DNA of 64,000 bases, taken from Sphingomonas koreensis (lineage in GTDB: Bacteria > Pseudomonadota > Alphaproteobacteria > Sphingomonadales > Sphingomonadaceae). Location of the stretch: the NCBI GenBank assembly GCA_006438735.1, contig RCZF01000002.1, positions 253,501 to 317,500 on the forward strand, read 5' to 3'. The position numbers were made by a program, and so were the translations under genes. Below the pieces are notes generated by a model. That model had not been told where the DNA came from and searched no databases. It saw only the letters and a list, made by a program, of their open reading frames with translations. This document shows positions 54,332 through 63,826 of this stretch, piece after piece (position 1 is the first letter of the stretch; the number at the start of each line of letters is the position of its first letter).

Positions 54332-54948
54332 CGACACGGCTTTCCGTGTTCCCGCTGCCGGGGGCTTTGCTGTTCCCGGGGATGCACTTGCCGCTGCATA
54401 TCTTCGAGCCGCGCTACCGGGCGATGATCTCCGACGCGATGGCGCGCGATCGCCGCATCGGCATGATCCAGCCGCGCCCGGGGCAGCGGCCAAGCGATGC
54501 GCCGGCGCTGTTCGAGATCGGCTGCGTCGGCAAGATCGCCGAGTTCGAAGCGCTCGACGATGGCCGCTACAATCTGGTGCTCCACGGCGTCTCGCTGTTC
54601 CGCGTCACCGGCGAACTCGACGTGACGACGCCGTTCCGTCAGGTCGAGGCCGAACTCATTGCCCGGCCGAGCGAACAGGAAGTGCTGGCGCTCAGCGAGC
54701 GCGCCGCGCTCGAGCTCGAATCACGGCGTTTCGCTGACGCGCAGGGCTATGCGGTCGATTGGGACGCGGTCGGCCGGCTTGATGACGAGGCGCTGGTCAA
54801 CGGCATTGCGCAGATCGCGCCGTTCGACGTCGCGGCGAAACAGGCACTGCTCGAAGCGCCCGCGCTCGATAACCGCGCCGAGCTGCTCGTCCAGTTGATG
54901 CAATTCTTCGGTCGCCATGACGGCGAGGACTCGGTGACGCTGCAATGA
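54328..54948 (+). CDS. LON substrate-binding (N-terminal) domain protein
   Basis: 206 residues from ATG overlapping the previous stop (ATGA). Only the Lon N-terminal domain is present: [26 protein letters not shown] at about residues 8-33, and [21 protein letters not shown]. There are no ATPase or protease domains. Such stand-alone proteins are common in alphaproteobacteria and may present substrates; the role is not established. Confidence 0.88.
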   Translation: MTTRLSVFPLPGALLFPGMHLPLHIFEPRYRAMISDAMARDRRIGMIQPRPGQRPSDAPALFEIGCVGKIAEFEALDDGRYNLVLHGVSLFRVTGELDVTTPFRQVEAELIARPSEQEVLALSERAALELESRRFADAQGYAVDWDAVGRLDDEALVNGIAQIAPFDVAAKQALLEAPALDNRAELLVQLMQFFGRHDGEDSVTLQ

Positions 54949-55253
54949 GCGCCCCGCTCGATCCGTGGCTGCTGTCGATCCTGGTCTGCCCGGTGACGCG
55001 CACGCCGCTGCGCTATGACGCGGCCGCACAGGAGCTTATTTCGGAAGCGGCGCGGCTCGCTTATCCGATTCGCGACGGCGTGCCGGTGATGCTGGCCGAA
55101 GAAGCTCGACCGTTGGAGGAGGCCAATGAGGCGAACAAACAAGGGTCGCGCTGGCGGAGCGGCGATGATGGTATGGCTGTTCTTCGCCAATCTGTTCGAG
55201 CCCAGCAAGGCCGCGGCGATCGAACATATCCAAAAGCACGACCAGATCGGTGA
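54945..55253 (+). CDS. Trm112-family zinc-ribbon protein with extended tail
   Basis: 102 codons from ATG overlapping the previous stop. Residues 1-58 are the Trm112/UPF0434 domain ([20 protein letters not shown], then [12 protein letters not shown]). Only one pair-like cysteine (CP) is visible, the second pair having been lost as in many relatives. Homologues are about 60 residues; here the frame runs 44 residues further, overlapping the next gene. The tail ([20 protein letters not shown]) has no domain character. Trm112 proteins activate methyltransferases. Confidence 0.82.
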   Translation: MSAPLDPWLLSILVCPVTRTPLRYDAAAQELISEAARLAYPIRDGVPVMLAEEARPLEEANEANKQGSRWRSGDDGMAVLRQSVRAQQGRGDRTYPKARPDR

Positions 55254-55299
55254 CGCCGTTGAAAGGGGCGCAGCGACCGGGCCTGCCCATACGCGCTAA
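55126..55299 (+). CDS. small protein overlapping the Trm112 frame
   Basis: 57 codons in another frame from ATG at 55126. A very strong GGAGGAGG ribosome-binding site lies at 55115-55122. The sequence starts [11 protein letters not shown] and has a hydrophobic helix ([13 protein letters not shown], about 12-24) followed by a polar helix ([13 protein letters not shown]). It ends with the last stop shared, four bases overlapping, with the convergent ubiH stop. The ribosome-binding site is better than that of its neighbours, which is the reason to include it. Confidence 0.6.
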   Translation: MRRTNKGRAGGAAMMVWLFFANLFEPSKAAAIEHIQKHDQIGDAVERGAATGPAHTR

Positions 55300-56513
55300 A
55301 CCGGCTCGCCCTGTAACAACCGCGGCAGTTCGCCGCTTTCGCCGCGGGCTTCGGCCATGAAACGTTCCTTGAGCGGCGGGATCCGATCGACCGCCGAGAT
55401 GCCGAAGCGGCGAATCGCGCTCGCCGCCTGGCCGGGAATGCCGAACAGCCGGGTCAGCCCGTCGGTCGCGGCGGCGACCATCAGCGTGTCGAGACCGCGC
55501 CACCGCTGATAATGCGCGAGCACCTGTGGATCGCCGAGATCGAGACCGAGCCGCTTGCCTTCGACGAGCACCTGCACGAGTGTCGCGACATCGCGAAAGC
55601 CGAGATTGAGGCCCTGACCGGCGATCGGATGGATGCCGTGCGCCGCATCCCCGACCAGCGCGAGGCGATCGGCGGTGATCCGTGCGGCATGGTGGAAACC
55701 GAGTGGGTAGCTCGCGCGCGGCGCCAGATTGGACAGCGCGCCCAGGAAGCCGCCCATGCGCTTCTCGGCTTCGGCCAGGAAACCGCGATCGGAAAGCTTG
55801 AGCATGCCGGTGCCGTCCTTGGCGTGCACGCTCCAGACGATCGCCGAGCGGTGGCCGGCGGCATCGTCGGGCAGCGGCAGTAGCGCGAACGGCCCGCTGG
55901 GGTAGAAAATTTCATAAGCAACATTGTCATGCGGCTGTTCGTGATTGAACGCGCTGATGATCGCGGCGTGATCATAGGACCAGCGCGCCACAGTGATGCC
56001 GGCAGCCTCGCGAGTCGGCGAGTTGCGCCCCTCGGCAGCGATCAGCAGCGGCGCAGTGACGACCGCGCCGTCGTCGAGCGTCGCGGTGACGCGCGGTCCG
56101 CTGCGATCGACGGCGACGGCGCGGCGTTGCATGCGCAGATCGACGCCGGGCGCGGCCTCCGCTGCTGCAAAGATCTCGCGGCGCAGCAGGCGGTTCTCGT
56201 ACATCGTGCCGAGCGCATCGTCATCGGCGGCGGGAATGAAATCGAGCTTGCCAGGCGAAAGCCCGTCGCTCACGCGAATGTGGCGGATCGCACAGCCTTG
56301 CCCCGCGATCCGCGCACCGACACCGATCGCATCGAGCATGCGCCCGCTGGCGCTCGCCACCGCCGAAGCGCGGCCGTCGAAGCTTGCCGCCAGCATCACC
56401 GCCGGATCAGCGGGATCGACGACGATCGCGCTGAGGCCATTGGCATCGAGCGCCACGGCGAGCGCGCCGCCGACCAGCCCGCCGCCGAGAATGAGGACAT
56501 CTGCCTGGGTCAT
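55296..56513 (-). CDS. ubiquinone biosynthesis hydroxylase (UbiH/UbiF family)
   Basis: 405 residues from ATG at 56513, where the family start MTQADVLILGGGLVGGAL gives the FAD Rossmann motif. The second FAD block GDAAHGIHPIAGQGLNLGF (about residue 295) and ISAFNHEQPHDNVAYEIF are diagnostic for UbiH/VisC hydroxylases. It hydroxylates the quinone ring during ubiquinone synthesis; which of C1, C5 or C6 cannot be said. In-frame codons upstream do not resemble the family. Divergent from ftsK. Confidence 0.93.
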   Translation of the reverse strand: MTQADVLILGGGLVGGALAVALDANGLSAIVVDPADPAVMLAASFDGRASAVASASGRMLDAIGVGARIAGQGCAIRHIRVSDGLSPGKLDFIPAADDDALGTMYENRLLRREIFAAAEAAPGVDLRMQRRAVAVDRSGPRVTATLDDGAVVTAPLLIAAEGRNSPTREAAGITVARWSYDHAAIISAFNHEQPHDNVAYEIFYPSGPFALLPLPDDAAGHRSAIVWSVHAKDGTGMLKLSDRGFLAEAEKRMGGFLGALSNLAPRASYPLGFHHAARITADRLALVGDAAHGIHPIAGQGLNLGFRDVATLVQVLVEGKRLGLDLGDPQVLAHYQRWRGLDTLMVAAATDGLTRLFGIPGQAASAIRRFGISAVDRIPPLKERFMAEARGESGELPRLLQGEPV

Positions 56514-56676
56514 GGACGCCGATGTAGAACGTCGGGCGCTCGGCGAGAAGCACCTTCCGTCGCCATCGCTGCTGACGGACGAAGTGACAGCGATGGCTGG
56601 AATACCGTGCCGTCTTGACGGCGGACTCGCCAAAGACGATGATTCCAGAACATCCAGCGTACATTCGGGGGTTATG

Positions 56677-58977
56677 ATGGCGAGCCGGGCGCAGCCGTCG
56701 ATGTGGCGGCAGACGGTCAAGGCAGGCGCAGTGCGCAGCGGCGCGATGTTCGGCGCGGTGGCGCTGCTCGTGGCGACGCTGCTGATCGCGATCGCGCTGG
56801 CGAGCTATCACTCGGGCGATCCCTCGCTCGACACCGCCGCGGGCGGGCCGGCGAAGAATCTGCTCGGCGCGCCGGGCGCGGCGATCGCCGATCTGCTGCT
56901 CGCCCTGGCGGGGCCCGCGATCGCGCTGCCGCTGCCGCTCGGGCTGATCTGGGGCGGCCGCTTGTGGCGCGATCGACCGGTCGGCGATTGGCGGCGGATG
57001 CTGCGCGGGACGCTGATCGGGATCGTGCTGCTGGCCACCGCGATCGCTTTTATTTCCGATTCGGCGGTAATGACGCTGCCGGCGGGGTGGGGCGGGCTGG
57101 TCGGGCTCGGCCTGACCTCGGCGCTCGATTGGGCGATCGGCTTCATCGGCGATCCCACCGCGATCACCTGGACCGAGCGCGGCGTCGGCCTTGTCGCAGG
57201 ACTTGCCGGACTGGTGGTATGGCTACGCAGCCTCGATCTGTCGCTGAGCGAGCGGGACTGGTTTACCCGCACCGAACGGCTGACCGACCAGCGCGAGAAT
57301 GACGTCGTCGCGTTTGCCGACGACGGCGAGCGCGAGCCGCTCCGCCGCCCCGCACCGCGCCCGGTGGCGGTACCCGAAAATCGGCCGGCGCCGGTTATAG
57401 CCGATCGCACGATCGCGCCGTCGATCGCCAAGCCCAAGGTGACACAGGCATCGCTCGACCTGCGCGACGACTATCAGCTTCCCCCGCTCGACTTGCTGAC
57501 CCCCTCGCCGCCGTCGCCCAACGCGGCGATCGACAAGGCCGCGCTCGAGCGCAACGCGCGTTTGCTCGAGAGCGTGCTCGATGATTTCAACGTGCGTGGC
57601 GCGATCGTCGAAGTGCGGCCGGGCCCGGTCGTGACGATGTACGAGCTCGAGCCGGCGAGCGGCATCAAGGCAAGCCGCGTGATCGCGCTGGCCGACGACA
57701 TCGCCCGCAACATGTCGGCGATTTCCGCGCGCGTCGCGACGATCCCGGGGCGCAGCGTCATCGGCATCGAACTGCCCAACGTGAAGCGTGAGCCGGTCAG
57801 CCTGCATGAGCTGGTCGCGTCGCAGAGCTTCGAGGACCAGGCGGCGCAATTGCCGATCATCCTCGGCAAGAACATCGCCGGCGATCCCGTCATCGCCGAT
57901 CTTGCGCCGATGCCCCATCTGCTGATCGCCGGCACGACCGGATCGGGCAAATCGGTCGGACTCAACTGCATGATCCTGTCGCTGCTTTACCGGCTTCGCC
58001 CCGATCAGTGCAAAATGATCATGATCGATCCCAAAATGCTCGAACTGAGCATGTATGAGGACATTCCGCACCTGCTCGCGCCCGTGGTCACCGAGCCGGC
58101 CAAGGCGGTGCGCGCCTTGAAATGGGCGGTCGAGCAGATGGAGGACCGCTACCGGATGATGGCCTCGGTCGGGGTGCGCAGCCTTGCCGGGTTCAACGAC
58201 AAGGTCCGCGCCGCCAAGGCCAAGGGCAAGCCGCTCGGGCGCAAGGTGCAGACCGGCTATCATCCCGAGACCGGCCAGCCGGTCTATGAGGAGGAGCAGC
58301 TCGACTATCAGGTGCTGCCGCAAGTCGTGGTGATCGTCGACGAGCTCGCCGATCTGATGATGACCGCGGGCAAGGAAGTCGAATTCCTCATCCAGCGGCT
58401 GGCGCAGAAAGCGCGCGCCGCGGGCATCCACCTGATCATGGCGACGCAGCGCCCCTCGGTCGACGTCATCACCGGCGTGATCAAGGCCAATCTGCCGACG
58501 CGGATCAGCTTCCACGTCACCTCGAAGATCGACTCGCGCACGATCCTGGGCGAACAGGGCGCCGAGCAGCTGCTGGGCAAGGGCGATATGCTCTACATGC
58601 CCGGCGGCAAGCAGATCGCGCGCGTCCACGGCCCGTTCGTCAGCGACGAGGAAGTGCAGGCGGTGGCCAATCATTGGCGCTCGCAGGGAGCACCCGATTA
58701 CATCTCGTCGGTCACCGAGGAGCCCGAGGAAAGCTTCGCACTCGACGGCGCGCCCGATGGCGAGGATTCACCCGAGGAACAGCAATTCCGATCGGCGTGC
58801 CAGCTGGTCGCGGAAAGCCAGAAGGCATCGACCTCATGGCTGCAGCGGCAATTGCGCATCGGCTATAATTCCGCCGCGCGCCTCATCGAGCGGATGGAAA
58901 AGGAAGGGTTCGTCTCCAAACCCGACCATGTCGGGCGCCGCGAAGTGCTGATGGATCGCGACGGCCGCCCGCTTTGA
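56677..58977 (+). CDS. ftsK: DNA translocase FtsK
   Basis: About 766 residues. Four N-terminal transmembrane helices (about 20-200) anchor it at the septum. A linker rich in Pro and Arg (about 220-290) is shorter than in E. coli. The motor domain starts around 300 (DFNVRGAIVEVRPGPVVTMYE) with Walker A LLIAGTTGSGKSVGLN and Walker B VVVIVDELADLMM. A C-terminal gamma winged helix (about 700-766; SWLQRQLRIGYNSAARLIER) binds the KOPS/dif-side DNA. It segregates chromosome termini at division. An upstream in-frame stretch is on the wrong side of the ubiH promoter and was excluded. Confidence 0.95.
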   Translation: MASRAQPSMWRQTVKAGAVRSGAMFGAVALLVATLLIAIALASYHSGDPSLDTAAGGPAKNLLGAPGAAIADLLLALAGPAIALPLPLGLIWGGRLWRDRPVGDWRRMLRGTLIGIVLLATAIAFISDSAVMTLPAGWGGLVGLGLTSALDWAIGFIGDPTAITWTERGVGLVAGLAGLVVWLRSLDLSLSERDWFTRTERLTDQRENDVVAFADDGEREPLRRPAPRPVAVPENRPAPVIADRTIAPSIAKPKVTQASLDLRDDYQLPPLDLLTPSPPSPNAAIDKAALERNARLLESVLDDFNVRGAIVEVRPGPVVTMYELEPASGIKASRVIALADDIARNMSAISARVATIPGRSVIGIELPNVKREPVSLHELVASQSFEDQAAQLPIILGKNIAGDPVIADLAPMPHLLIAGTTGSGKSVGLNCMILSLLYRLRPDQCKMIMIDPKMLELSMYEDIPHLLAPVVTEPAKAVRALKWAVEQMEDRYRMMASVGVRSLAGFNDKVRAAKAKGKPLGRKVQTGYHPETGQPVYEEEQLDYQVLPQVVVIVDELADLMMTAGKEVEFLIQRLAQKARAAGIHLIMATQRPSVDVITGVIKANLPTRISFHVTSKIDSRTILGEQGAEQLLGKGDMLYMPGGKQIARVHGPFVSDEEVQAVANHWRSQGAPDYISSVTEEPEESFALDGAPDGEDSPEEQQFRSACQLVAESQKASTSWLQRQLRIGYNSAARLIERMEKEGFVSKPDHVGRREVLMDRDGRPL

Positions 58978-59077
58978 TCCCGGCAACCAAAGCTGAACGG
59001 CGTCGTTCCGCCGGGTTCACCATGCGTTCAATGCGGCCCTGTAATGACCGCTGTCCAACGACCAGGAGATCGCCCTC

Positions 59078-59713
59078 GTGACTGCCCGTTTCGCTCTGTT
59101 GCTTTTCGTCGCGCCTGCGGCGCCGGCCGTATTCGTCGTGCCGGCCGCAGCGATCGCCGCGCCCGCCAGCGACGATCTCGCGCTGGTGCAGCAGCATCTG
59201 CGATCGGTGAAGAGCATGACCGCGAATTTCACGCAGACCGATCGCAGCGGCAAGACGCTAACCGGCACGCTGACGCTCAAGAAGCCGGGCAAGATCCGTT
59301 TCCAATATCAGCAAGGCGTGCCGATCCTGATCGTGGGCGACGGCAATTCGCTCAATTTCATCGATTATTCGGTCAAGCAGGTGTCCCGCTGGCCGATCGG
59401 CAATTCGCCGCTGGGCGTGCTGATTGATCCATCGAAGGACATCAGCAAATACGCCCATGTCGTGCCGGGCGGCGATCCGCGAATCGTCTCGATCGAGGCG
59501 AGCGACCCAAAGCATCCCGAGTTCGGCCGCATCACGATGGTGTTCGCCCGCAATCCCAGCGCGCCGGCCGGACTGATGCTGCAAGGGTGGGTTTCGCTCG
59601 ACGCGCAGAACAACCGCACATCGATCCGGCTGTCGAATCAGCGCTTTAACGGCTCGGTATCCGACAATACGTTCCGCTGGAACGATCCACGCCCGAATTC
59701 GGCGCGACACTGA
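59078..59713 (+). CDS. lolA: outer-membrane lipoprotein carrier LolA-like protein
   Basis: 211 residues from GTG at 59078. The signal peptide (TARFALLLFVAPAAPAVFVV) is cleaved after about residue 27. The mature protein shows VQQHLRSVKSMTANFTQTDR, then LKKPGKIRFQYQQGVPILIV and a C-terminal LSNQRFNGSVSDNTFRW. LolA takes lipoproteins released by LolCDE across the periplasm. It follows ftsK by 100 bp, an arrangement common in proteobacteria. Confidence 0.93.
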   Translation: MTARFALLLFVAPAAPAVFVVPAAAIAAPASDDLALVQQHLRSVKSMTANFTQTDRSGKTLTGTLTLKKPGKIRFQYQQGVPILIVGDGNSLNFIDYSVKQVSRWPIGNSPLGVLIDPSKDISKYAHVVPGGDPRIVSIEASDPKHPEFGRITMVFARNPSAPAGLMLQGWVSLDAQNNRTSIRLSNQRFNGSVSDNTFRWNDPRPNSARH

Positions 59714-59760
59714 CGAAGTCATTCATATTGGCGACAGGTTTGCGGGCCTAATACGGCCCT

Positions 59761-59887
59761 CGCGGATTTGGGGCGTTCGGGATTTTCCCCCTGTTACCCG
59801 GGCTCAACCCCAATTCCCGCCTGCGTGACGAACGCTAGGTTGGCCCTCGCTCCATGCCCCCGGAGCGGGGGCCTTTCCTTTTTCTAG
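59761..59887 (+). ncRNA. candidate structured RNA between lolA and xth
   Basis: The 238 bp between the two genes contain a 7-bp outer stem (59773-59779, GCGTTCG, with 59829-59835) that closes a rod-like interior (59780-59828). The interior has weak pairing of GGGATTTT (59779-59786) with AATTCCC. A Rho-independent terminator follows at 59856-59872 with a T-rich run. A TTGGCG/TAATAC pair at 59728-59754 is a poor promoter (15-base spacer). This is the layout of a small regulatory RNA such as 6S, but I cannot confirm the family. Confidence 0.35.
59856..59887 (+). terminator. Rho-independent terminator before xth
   Basis: GCCCCC (59856-59861) and GGGGGC (59867-59872) around GGAGC, followed by CTTTCCTTTTTCT. 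It is the only hairpin in the window with a clear T-tract. It ends whatever transcript runs from 59761 or from lolA. Confidence 0.8.
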
Positions 59888-59951
59888 CACGACCGCTTGA
59901 AGGTCTCCCCGCACTGGCGCGGTCGCGGCGTGGTGGCTACATGCTCGCAGC

Positions 59952-60746
59952 ATGGCCGACACGCTCAAAATCGTTTCCTGGAACATCAATTCGGTGCGCT
60001 TCCGCATTGAGATCGTCGAGCGGTTCCTTAAGGAAGCACAGCCCGACGTCCTGTGCCTGCAGGAAACCAAAGTGATCGACGGCGATTTTCCGCAGGCTGC
60101 ATTCCGCAAGCTTGGGTACAAGCATATCGCTCTTCATGGCCAACGAATGCACCACGGCGTCGCGATCATTTCGCGGCTGCCGTTGGTGGAAGACGACCGT
60201 TTAGACTGGCAGGCCAATCGCGAAGCGCGGCATATCGGCGTGCGGCTCGAGAACGGCATGCGTGTCGAAAACGTTTACGTCCCCGCCGGTGGCGACATCC
60301 CCGATCGCACGTTGAATCCCAAGTTCGGCCAGAAACTCGATTTCGTCGAACGGATGACGCGTTGGTCCGAAACGCTCGATGTGCCGACGCTGCTGGTCGG
60401 CGATTTCAATATCGCGCCGCTGCCGAGCGATGTTTGGGGGCACAAGCAGCTGTTGAAAGTGGTCAGCCATACGCCGATCGAGGTCGATGCGTTGGCGGCG
60501 CTCAGAGACTCCAACAGCTGGGTCGATCTCGGCCGCCATTTCCATCCCGCGCCGGCGCGCCTCCATACGTGGTGGAGCTATCGCTCGGCCGATTGGACCA
60601 AGAACGATCGCGGGCGGCGGCTCGATCACATGTGGGCGACCGCCGATGTCGCCGCGGGGGCAGTGTCCCACACCGTGTTCGAGGACTGTCGAAGCTGGCT
60701 CAAGCCGTCCGATCACGTGCCGATCATGACCGAATTTGTCCAATGA
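59952..60746 (+). CDS. xth: exodeoxyribonuclease III
   Basis: 264 residues. All AP-endonuclease motifs are present: SWNINSVRFR, the metal-binding glutamate in LCLQETKV, VGDFNIAPLPSDVW and WLKPSDHVPIMTEF with the final Asp-His. It cuts at abasic sites and degrades 3' ends. Its stop overlaps the ribA start (ATGA). Confidence 0.96.
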   Translation: MADTLKIVSWNINSVRFRIEIVERFLKEAQPDVLCLQETKVIDGDFPQAAFRKLGYKHIALHGQRMHHGVAIISRLPLVEDDRLDWQANREARHIGVRLENGMRVENVYVPAGGDIPDRTLNPKFGQKLDFVERMTRWSETLDVPTLLVGDFNIAPLPSDVWGHKQLLKVVSHTPIEVDALAALRDSNSWVDLGRHFHPAPARLHTWWSYRSADWTKNDRGRRLDHMWATADVAAGAVSHTVFEDCRSWLKPSDHVPIMTEFVQ

Positions 60747-61816
60747 CCGACGCGGATACCGATCCGCGCGCCGCCGCCCGCGCGATCGACGCAGTGCGGC
60801 GCGGCTGGCCGGTGACGCTGCGCGGCGATGGCGAGTCGCTAGCGCTGTTGGCGATCGAGACCGCCGATCCGGCTCGGCTCGCCGCGTTCGATCCCGGCCG
60901 TGAAGCGCCGATCTTGTTGTCGGCGGGGCGGGCGGCGACCCTCAAGCTGGCCAACCAGCGCGAGGCGGCGATCCCCGATTCGCCGGTGATGATCGAGCGC
61001 GCGCCGTGGCTCGACATGGCGACGGCAACCGCGCTCGCCGATCCGCAACTCGATCTCGCGACGCCGTTGAAGGGTCCCTTCCGCGCGGTTCCCGTCCCGC
61101 CCGGCGGGCTCGCGGCGGCGGCGCTCCAGCTCGCCCGAATCGCCGGGATTCTGCCGGCTTTCTTCGCGCTGCCCGGCGGCGGCGGCGATACCGTGCTGAC
61201 CCCCGCCGACATCGCGGCGCATGAAGATGCGACGCGGCTGACGATCGCGGCGCGCGCGCGGCTGCCGGTGGCGGGGGCTGAAGACGCCGAAATCGTCGCG
61301 TTTCGCACGCCGGAAATGCCCGGCGAGCATGTCGCGCTGCTGATCGGCCAGCCCAACGGCCAGCCGCCGCTCGTCCGGCTCCACAGCGAATGCCTGACCG
61401 GCGATGTGCTGGGCAGCCTCAAATGCGATTGCGGGCCGCAACTCCACGCCGCGATTCGCGAAATCGAGGCGAGCGGCTGGGGAATATTGCTCTATTTGCG
61501 CCAGGAAGGCCGCGGCATCGGGCTGATCAACAAGCTGCGCGCCTATGCGCTGCAGGATCAGGGATTCGACACGGTCGACGCCAACACGCGGCTGGGCTTC
61601 GCGATCGACGCGCGTGACTTTGCAGTGGCGGCGCGGATGTTGCTGTTGTTGGCGCAGGATCGGATTCGGTTGCTGACCAACAACCCGGCGAAGGTCGCGG
61701 GGCTCGAAGCGGCGGGGATCGACGTTATCGAGCGCGTTCCGCACCATTTGCCGGCCAATCGACATAATGAGCGCTATCTGGCGACCAAACGCGATCGCAC
61801 CGGGCATCAGCTCTAA
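60743..61816 (+). CDS. ribA: GTP cyclohydrolase II with extra N-terminal domain
   Basis: 357 residues. The C-terminal GTP cyclohydrolase II domain (about 165-357) has all three zinc cysteines in HSECLTGDVLGSLKCDCG, the catalytic LRQEGRGIGLINKLRAYALQ and LTNNPAKVAGL. It opens GTP for riboflavin synthesis. The N-terminal about 160 residues form a further domain like the dihydroxybutanone-phosphate-synthase half but lacking its acidic motif. That is the usual layout in sphingomonads. Coupled to xth. Confidence 0.93.
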   Translation: MTDADTDPRAAARAIDAVRRGWPVTLRGDGESLALLAIETADPARLAAFDPGREAPILLSAGRAATLKLANQREAAIPDSPVMIERAPWLDMATATALADPQLDLATPLKGPFRAVPVPPGGLAAAALQLARIAGILPAFFALPGGGGDTVLTPADIAAHEDATRLTIAARARLPVAGAEDAEIVAFRTPEMPGEHVALLIGQPNGQPPLVRLHSECLTGDVLGSLKCDCGPQLHAAIREIEASGWGILLYLRQEGRGIGLINKLRAYALQDQGFDTVDANTRLGFAIDARDFAVAARMLLLLAQDRIRLLTNNPAKVAGLEAAGIDVIERVPHHLPANRHNERYLATKRDRTGHQL

Positions 61817-61882
61817 ACGCGCGCCGAAGTTGGCGCCTTGCGCAGGTGCGTGATTCCGATTCAGCGAACATACCGAGTGCGG

Positions 61883-62581
61883 TCAGCCGACCAGCAGGCG
61901 GGCAACTTCGGCGAAATCGGTGGCGATGGCATCGACGCCGATCGCGCGCAGACGATCGGCGTGATCGGGGGCACAGTGGCTCCCGGCGACCAAGCCGATG
62001 ACATAGCCGCCCGAGGCGACGGCCGCGGTCGCCCCGACCGGCGAATCCTCGATGATCGCGGCGCGCTCGATCGGCACGCCGAGCGCGGCGGCGGCGTGGT
62101 GATAGATGTCGGGCGCGGGCTTGCCGTTGGCGACATGCTCATGCCCGCTGAAGATCATGTCCCCGAAATCGGCGCGCAGCCCGAGGTGATCGAGATGCGT
62201 CTCGATCCAGCGCACCGTGCTCGACGAGGCGATCGCGCGCGGCAACGCAGGCGGCAGGCTGCGGACGAAGGCGATCGCGCCGCCGACGGGATCGATGCCG
62301 TCGGCGAGCACGCGCGCGTCTTCCTCGGCGCGGGCGGCGTGAAACGCATCGGGCAGCGTCCGCCCGATCCGCGCCTCGACTGCCGCAATAAAGTCGTCGC
62401 CCGCTAGTCCCATGAAATGGCGCATCGATTCCTCGACGCTGGTGGGATGGCCGAGCGCCGTCAGCGTGCGCGCGATCTGAGCATTGCCGGCATATTCGCT
62501 TTCAAGCAGTACGCCGTCGAAATCGAAAATAACGGCATCGAACCGGATCGGCGCCAAGACGGCGGCCGGCGGCGCGGTCAT
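61883..62581 (-). CDS. HAD-superfamily phosphatase
   Basis: 232 residues. Motif I is DAVIFDFDGVLLESE (nucleophile Asp and acid/base Asp both present), motif II in ASSSTVRW, motif III lysine in VANGKPAPDIY, and motif IV in AAIIEDSPVGATAA. A four-helix cap lies between I and II, as in beta-phosphoglucomutase/phosphatase relatives. Substrate unknown. The start overlaps the stop of the PLP-homeostasis gene (ATGA). Confidence 0.9.
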   Translation of the reverse strand: MTAPPAAVLAPIRFDAVIFDFDGVLLESEYAGNAQIARTLTALGHPTSVEESMRHFMGLAGDDFIAAVEARIGRTLPDAFHAARAEEDARVLADGIDPVGGAIAFVRSLPPALPRAIASSSTVRWIETHLDHLGLRADFGDMIFSGHEHVANGKPAPDIYHHAAAALGVPIERAAIIEDSPVGATAAVASGGYVIGLVAGSHCAPDHADRLRAIGVDAIATDFAEVARLLVG

Positions 62582-63246
62582 GCCCGTTCGCCGAACAGCG
62601 CAGAGCCGACGCGAACATGCGTCGCGCCGAGCGTCACCGCAGTTTCGTAATCGCTCGACATACCCATGCTGAGTGCCGACACGCCCTCGTCGCGCGCGAG
62701 CTTGGCGAGCAGCGCGAAATAGGGCGCGGGCTCGAGCTCGGCGGGCGGGATGGCCATCAGCCCGGCGATCGGCAGATCGGCGTCGCGCGCCTGGGCCAGC
62801 AGCGCCGGCAGATCGGCGATGGCGACGCCGCCTTTTTGCTGCTCCGCGCCGATGTTGACCTGAATGAAGCACGCCGGCCGCTTGCCGACTTTGTCGATCG
62901 CCTTGCCGAGCGCGGTGACGAGCGAGGCGCGATCGACCGAATGGATCGCATCGAACAGCGCAACGGCGTCTTCGGCCTTGTTCGATTGAAGTTGCCCGAT
63001 GAGGTGAAGCACGATGCCCGGCGTCGCACCCTGCAAGGCCGGCCATTTCGCCTCGGCTTCCTGCACGCGATTCTCCCCGAACACGCGCTGGCCTGTGGCG
63101 ATCAACGGCACGATCGTCTCGGGCGGATGCGTCTTCGAGACCGCGATCAGCGTGACATCGGCGGGATCGCGGCGGGCAAGCCGGGCGGCCTTGGCGATAC
63201 GGTCGCGGATCGCGGCGAGGCGCTGGGCGGGATCGTCGGTGGTCAT
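62578..63246 (-). CDS. YggS-family PLP homeostasis protein
   Basis: 222 residues from ATG at 63246. The PLP lysine is in VTLIAVSKTHPPETI at about residue 36. Other blocks: FGENRVQEAEAKWPAL, HLIGQLQSNK, SALSMGMSSDYETAV, and HVRVGSALFGER at the end. It keeps PLP and amino-acid pools balanced. Upstream in-frame codons run into the divergent ThiE-like gene and were excluded. Divergent from the gene at 63269 with 22 bp between starts. Confidence 0.95.
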   Translation of the reverse strand: MTTDDPAQRLAAIRDRIAKAARLARRDPADVTLIAVSKTHPPETIVPLIATGQRVFGENRVQEAEAKWPALQGATPGIVLHLIGQLQSNKAEDAVALFDAIHSVDRASLVTALGKAIDKVGKRPACFIQVNIGAEQQKGGVAIADLPALLAQARDADLPIAGLMAIPPAELEPAPYFALLAKLARDEGVSALSMGMSSDYETAVTLGATHVRVGSALFGERA

Positions 63247-63268
63247 GCGCGCTGCTATAGGGAGCGGC

Positions 63269-63826
63269 GTGACGCGCCGCCAGCCCAGCCCCCGCCTCGA
63301 TCGCCTGCCGCGACTATGGCTGATGACCGACGAACGGATGGGCGACGCGTTGCTGCCGGCAATCGCCGCCTTGCCGGCCGGCGCCGGCGTCATCTTCCGC
63401 CATTATGCAACGCCGCCGGCCGAACGCCGGGCGCTGTTCGCGCGGGTGGCGCGGATCGCGCGGCGGCGGCGGCTGACGCTGATCCGCGCCGGCGCGACCG
63501 GATTGGGGCGCGGCGAAGACGGCGTGCACGGCCGCGCCGCGACGCGCGGCATCAGGACATGGCCGGCGCATTCGCGGCGCGAGGCGATCGCCGGGGCTCG
63601 CGCCGGCGCTGATCTGCTGTTCGTGTCTCCGCTTTACGCGACGCGGTCGCACGCCGCCAAGCGACCGCTGGGCCTCCGCCGCGCGCGGGCAATCGTTCGT
63701 GGTGTGGGCGTCCCCGCCATCGCGCTCGGCGGGATGACCTCGGCGCGCGGGGGTGCCGCCATGCGATCAGGATTCTACGGCTGGGCGGCGATCGATGCGT
63801 GGCTGGCCGAAGCCGGGCCGACCTAG
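63269..63826 (+). CDS. thiamine-phosphate synthase/TenI-like protein
   Basis: 185 residues from GTG at 63269, four bases after an AGGGAGC ribosome-binding site. The ThiE-like barrel shows LPRLWLMTDERMGDALLP at the start, AGADLLFVSPLYATRSH in the middle (the VSPLYxT segment), and VGVPAIALGGMTSARG near the end. It condenses HMP-PP and THZ-P to thiamine phosphate in the family; several catalytic residues are less clear, so a TenI-like role is possible. Confidence 0.8.
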   Translation: MTRRQPSPRLDRLPRLWLMTDERMGDALLPAIAALPAGAGVIFRHYATPPAERRALFARVARIARRRRLTLIRAGATGLGRGEDGVHGRAATRGIRTWPAHSRREAIAGARAGADLLFVSPLYATRSHAAKRPLGLRRARAIVRGVGVPAIALGGMTSARGGAAMRSGFYGWAAIDAWLAEAGPT

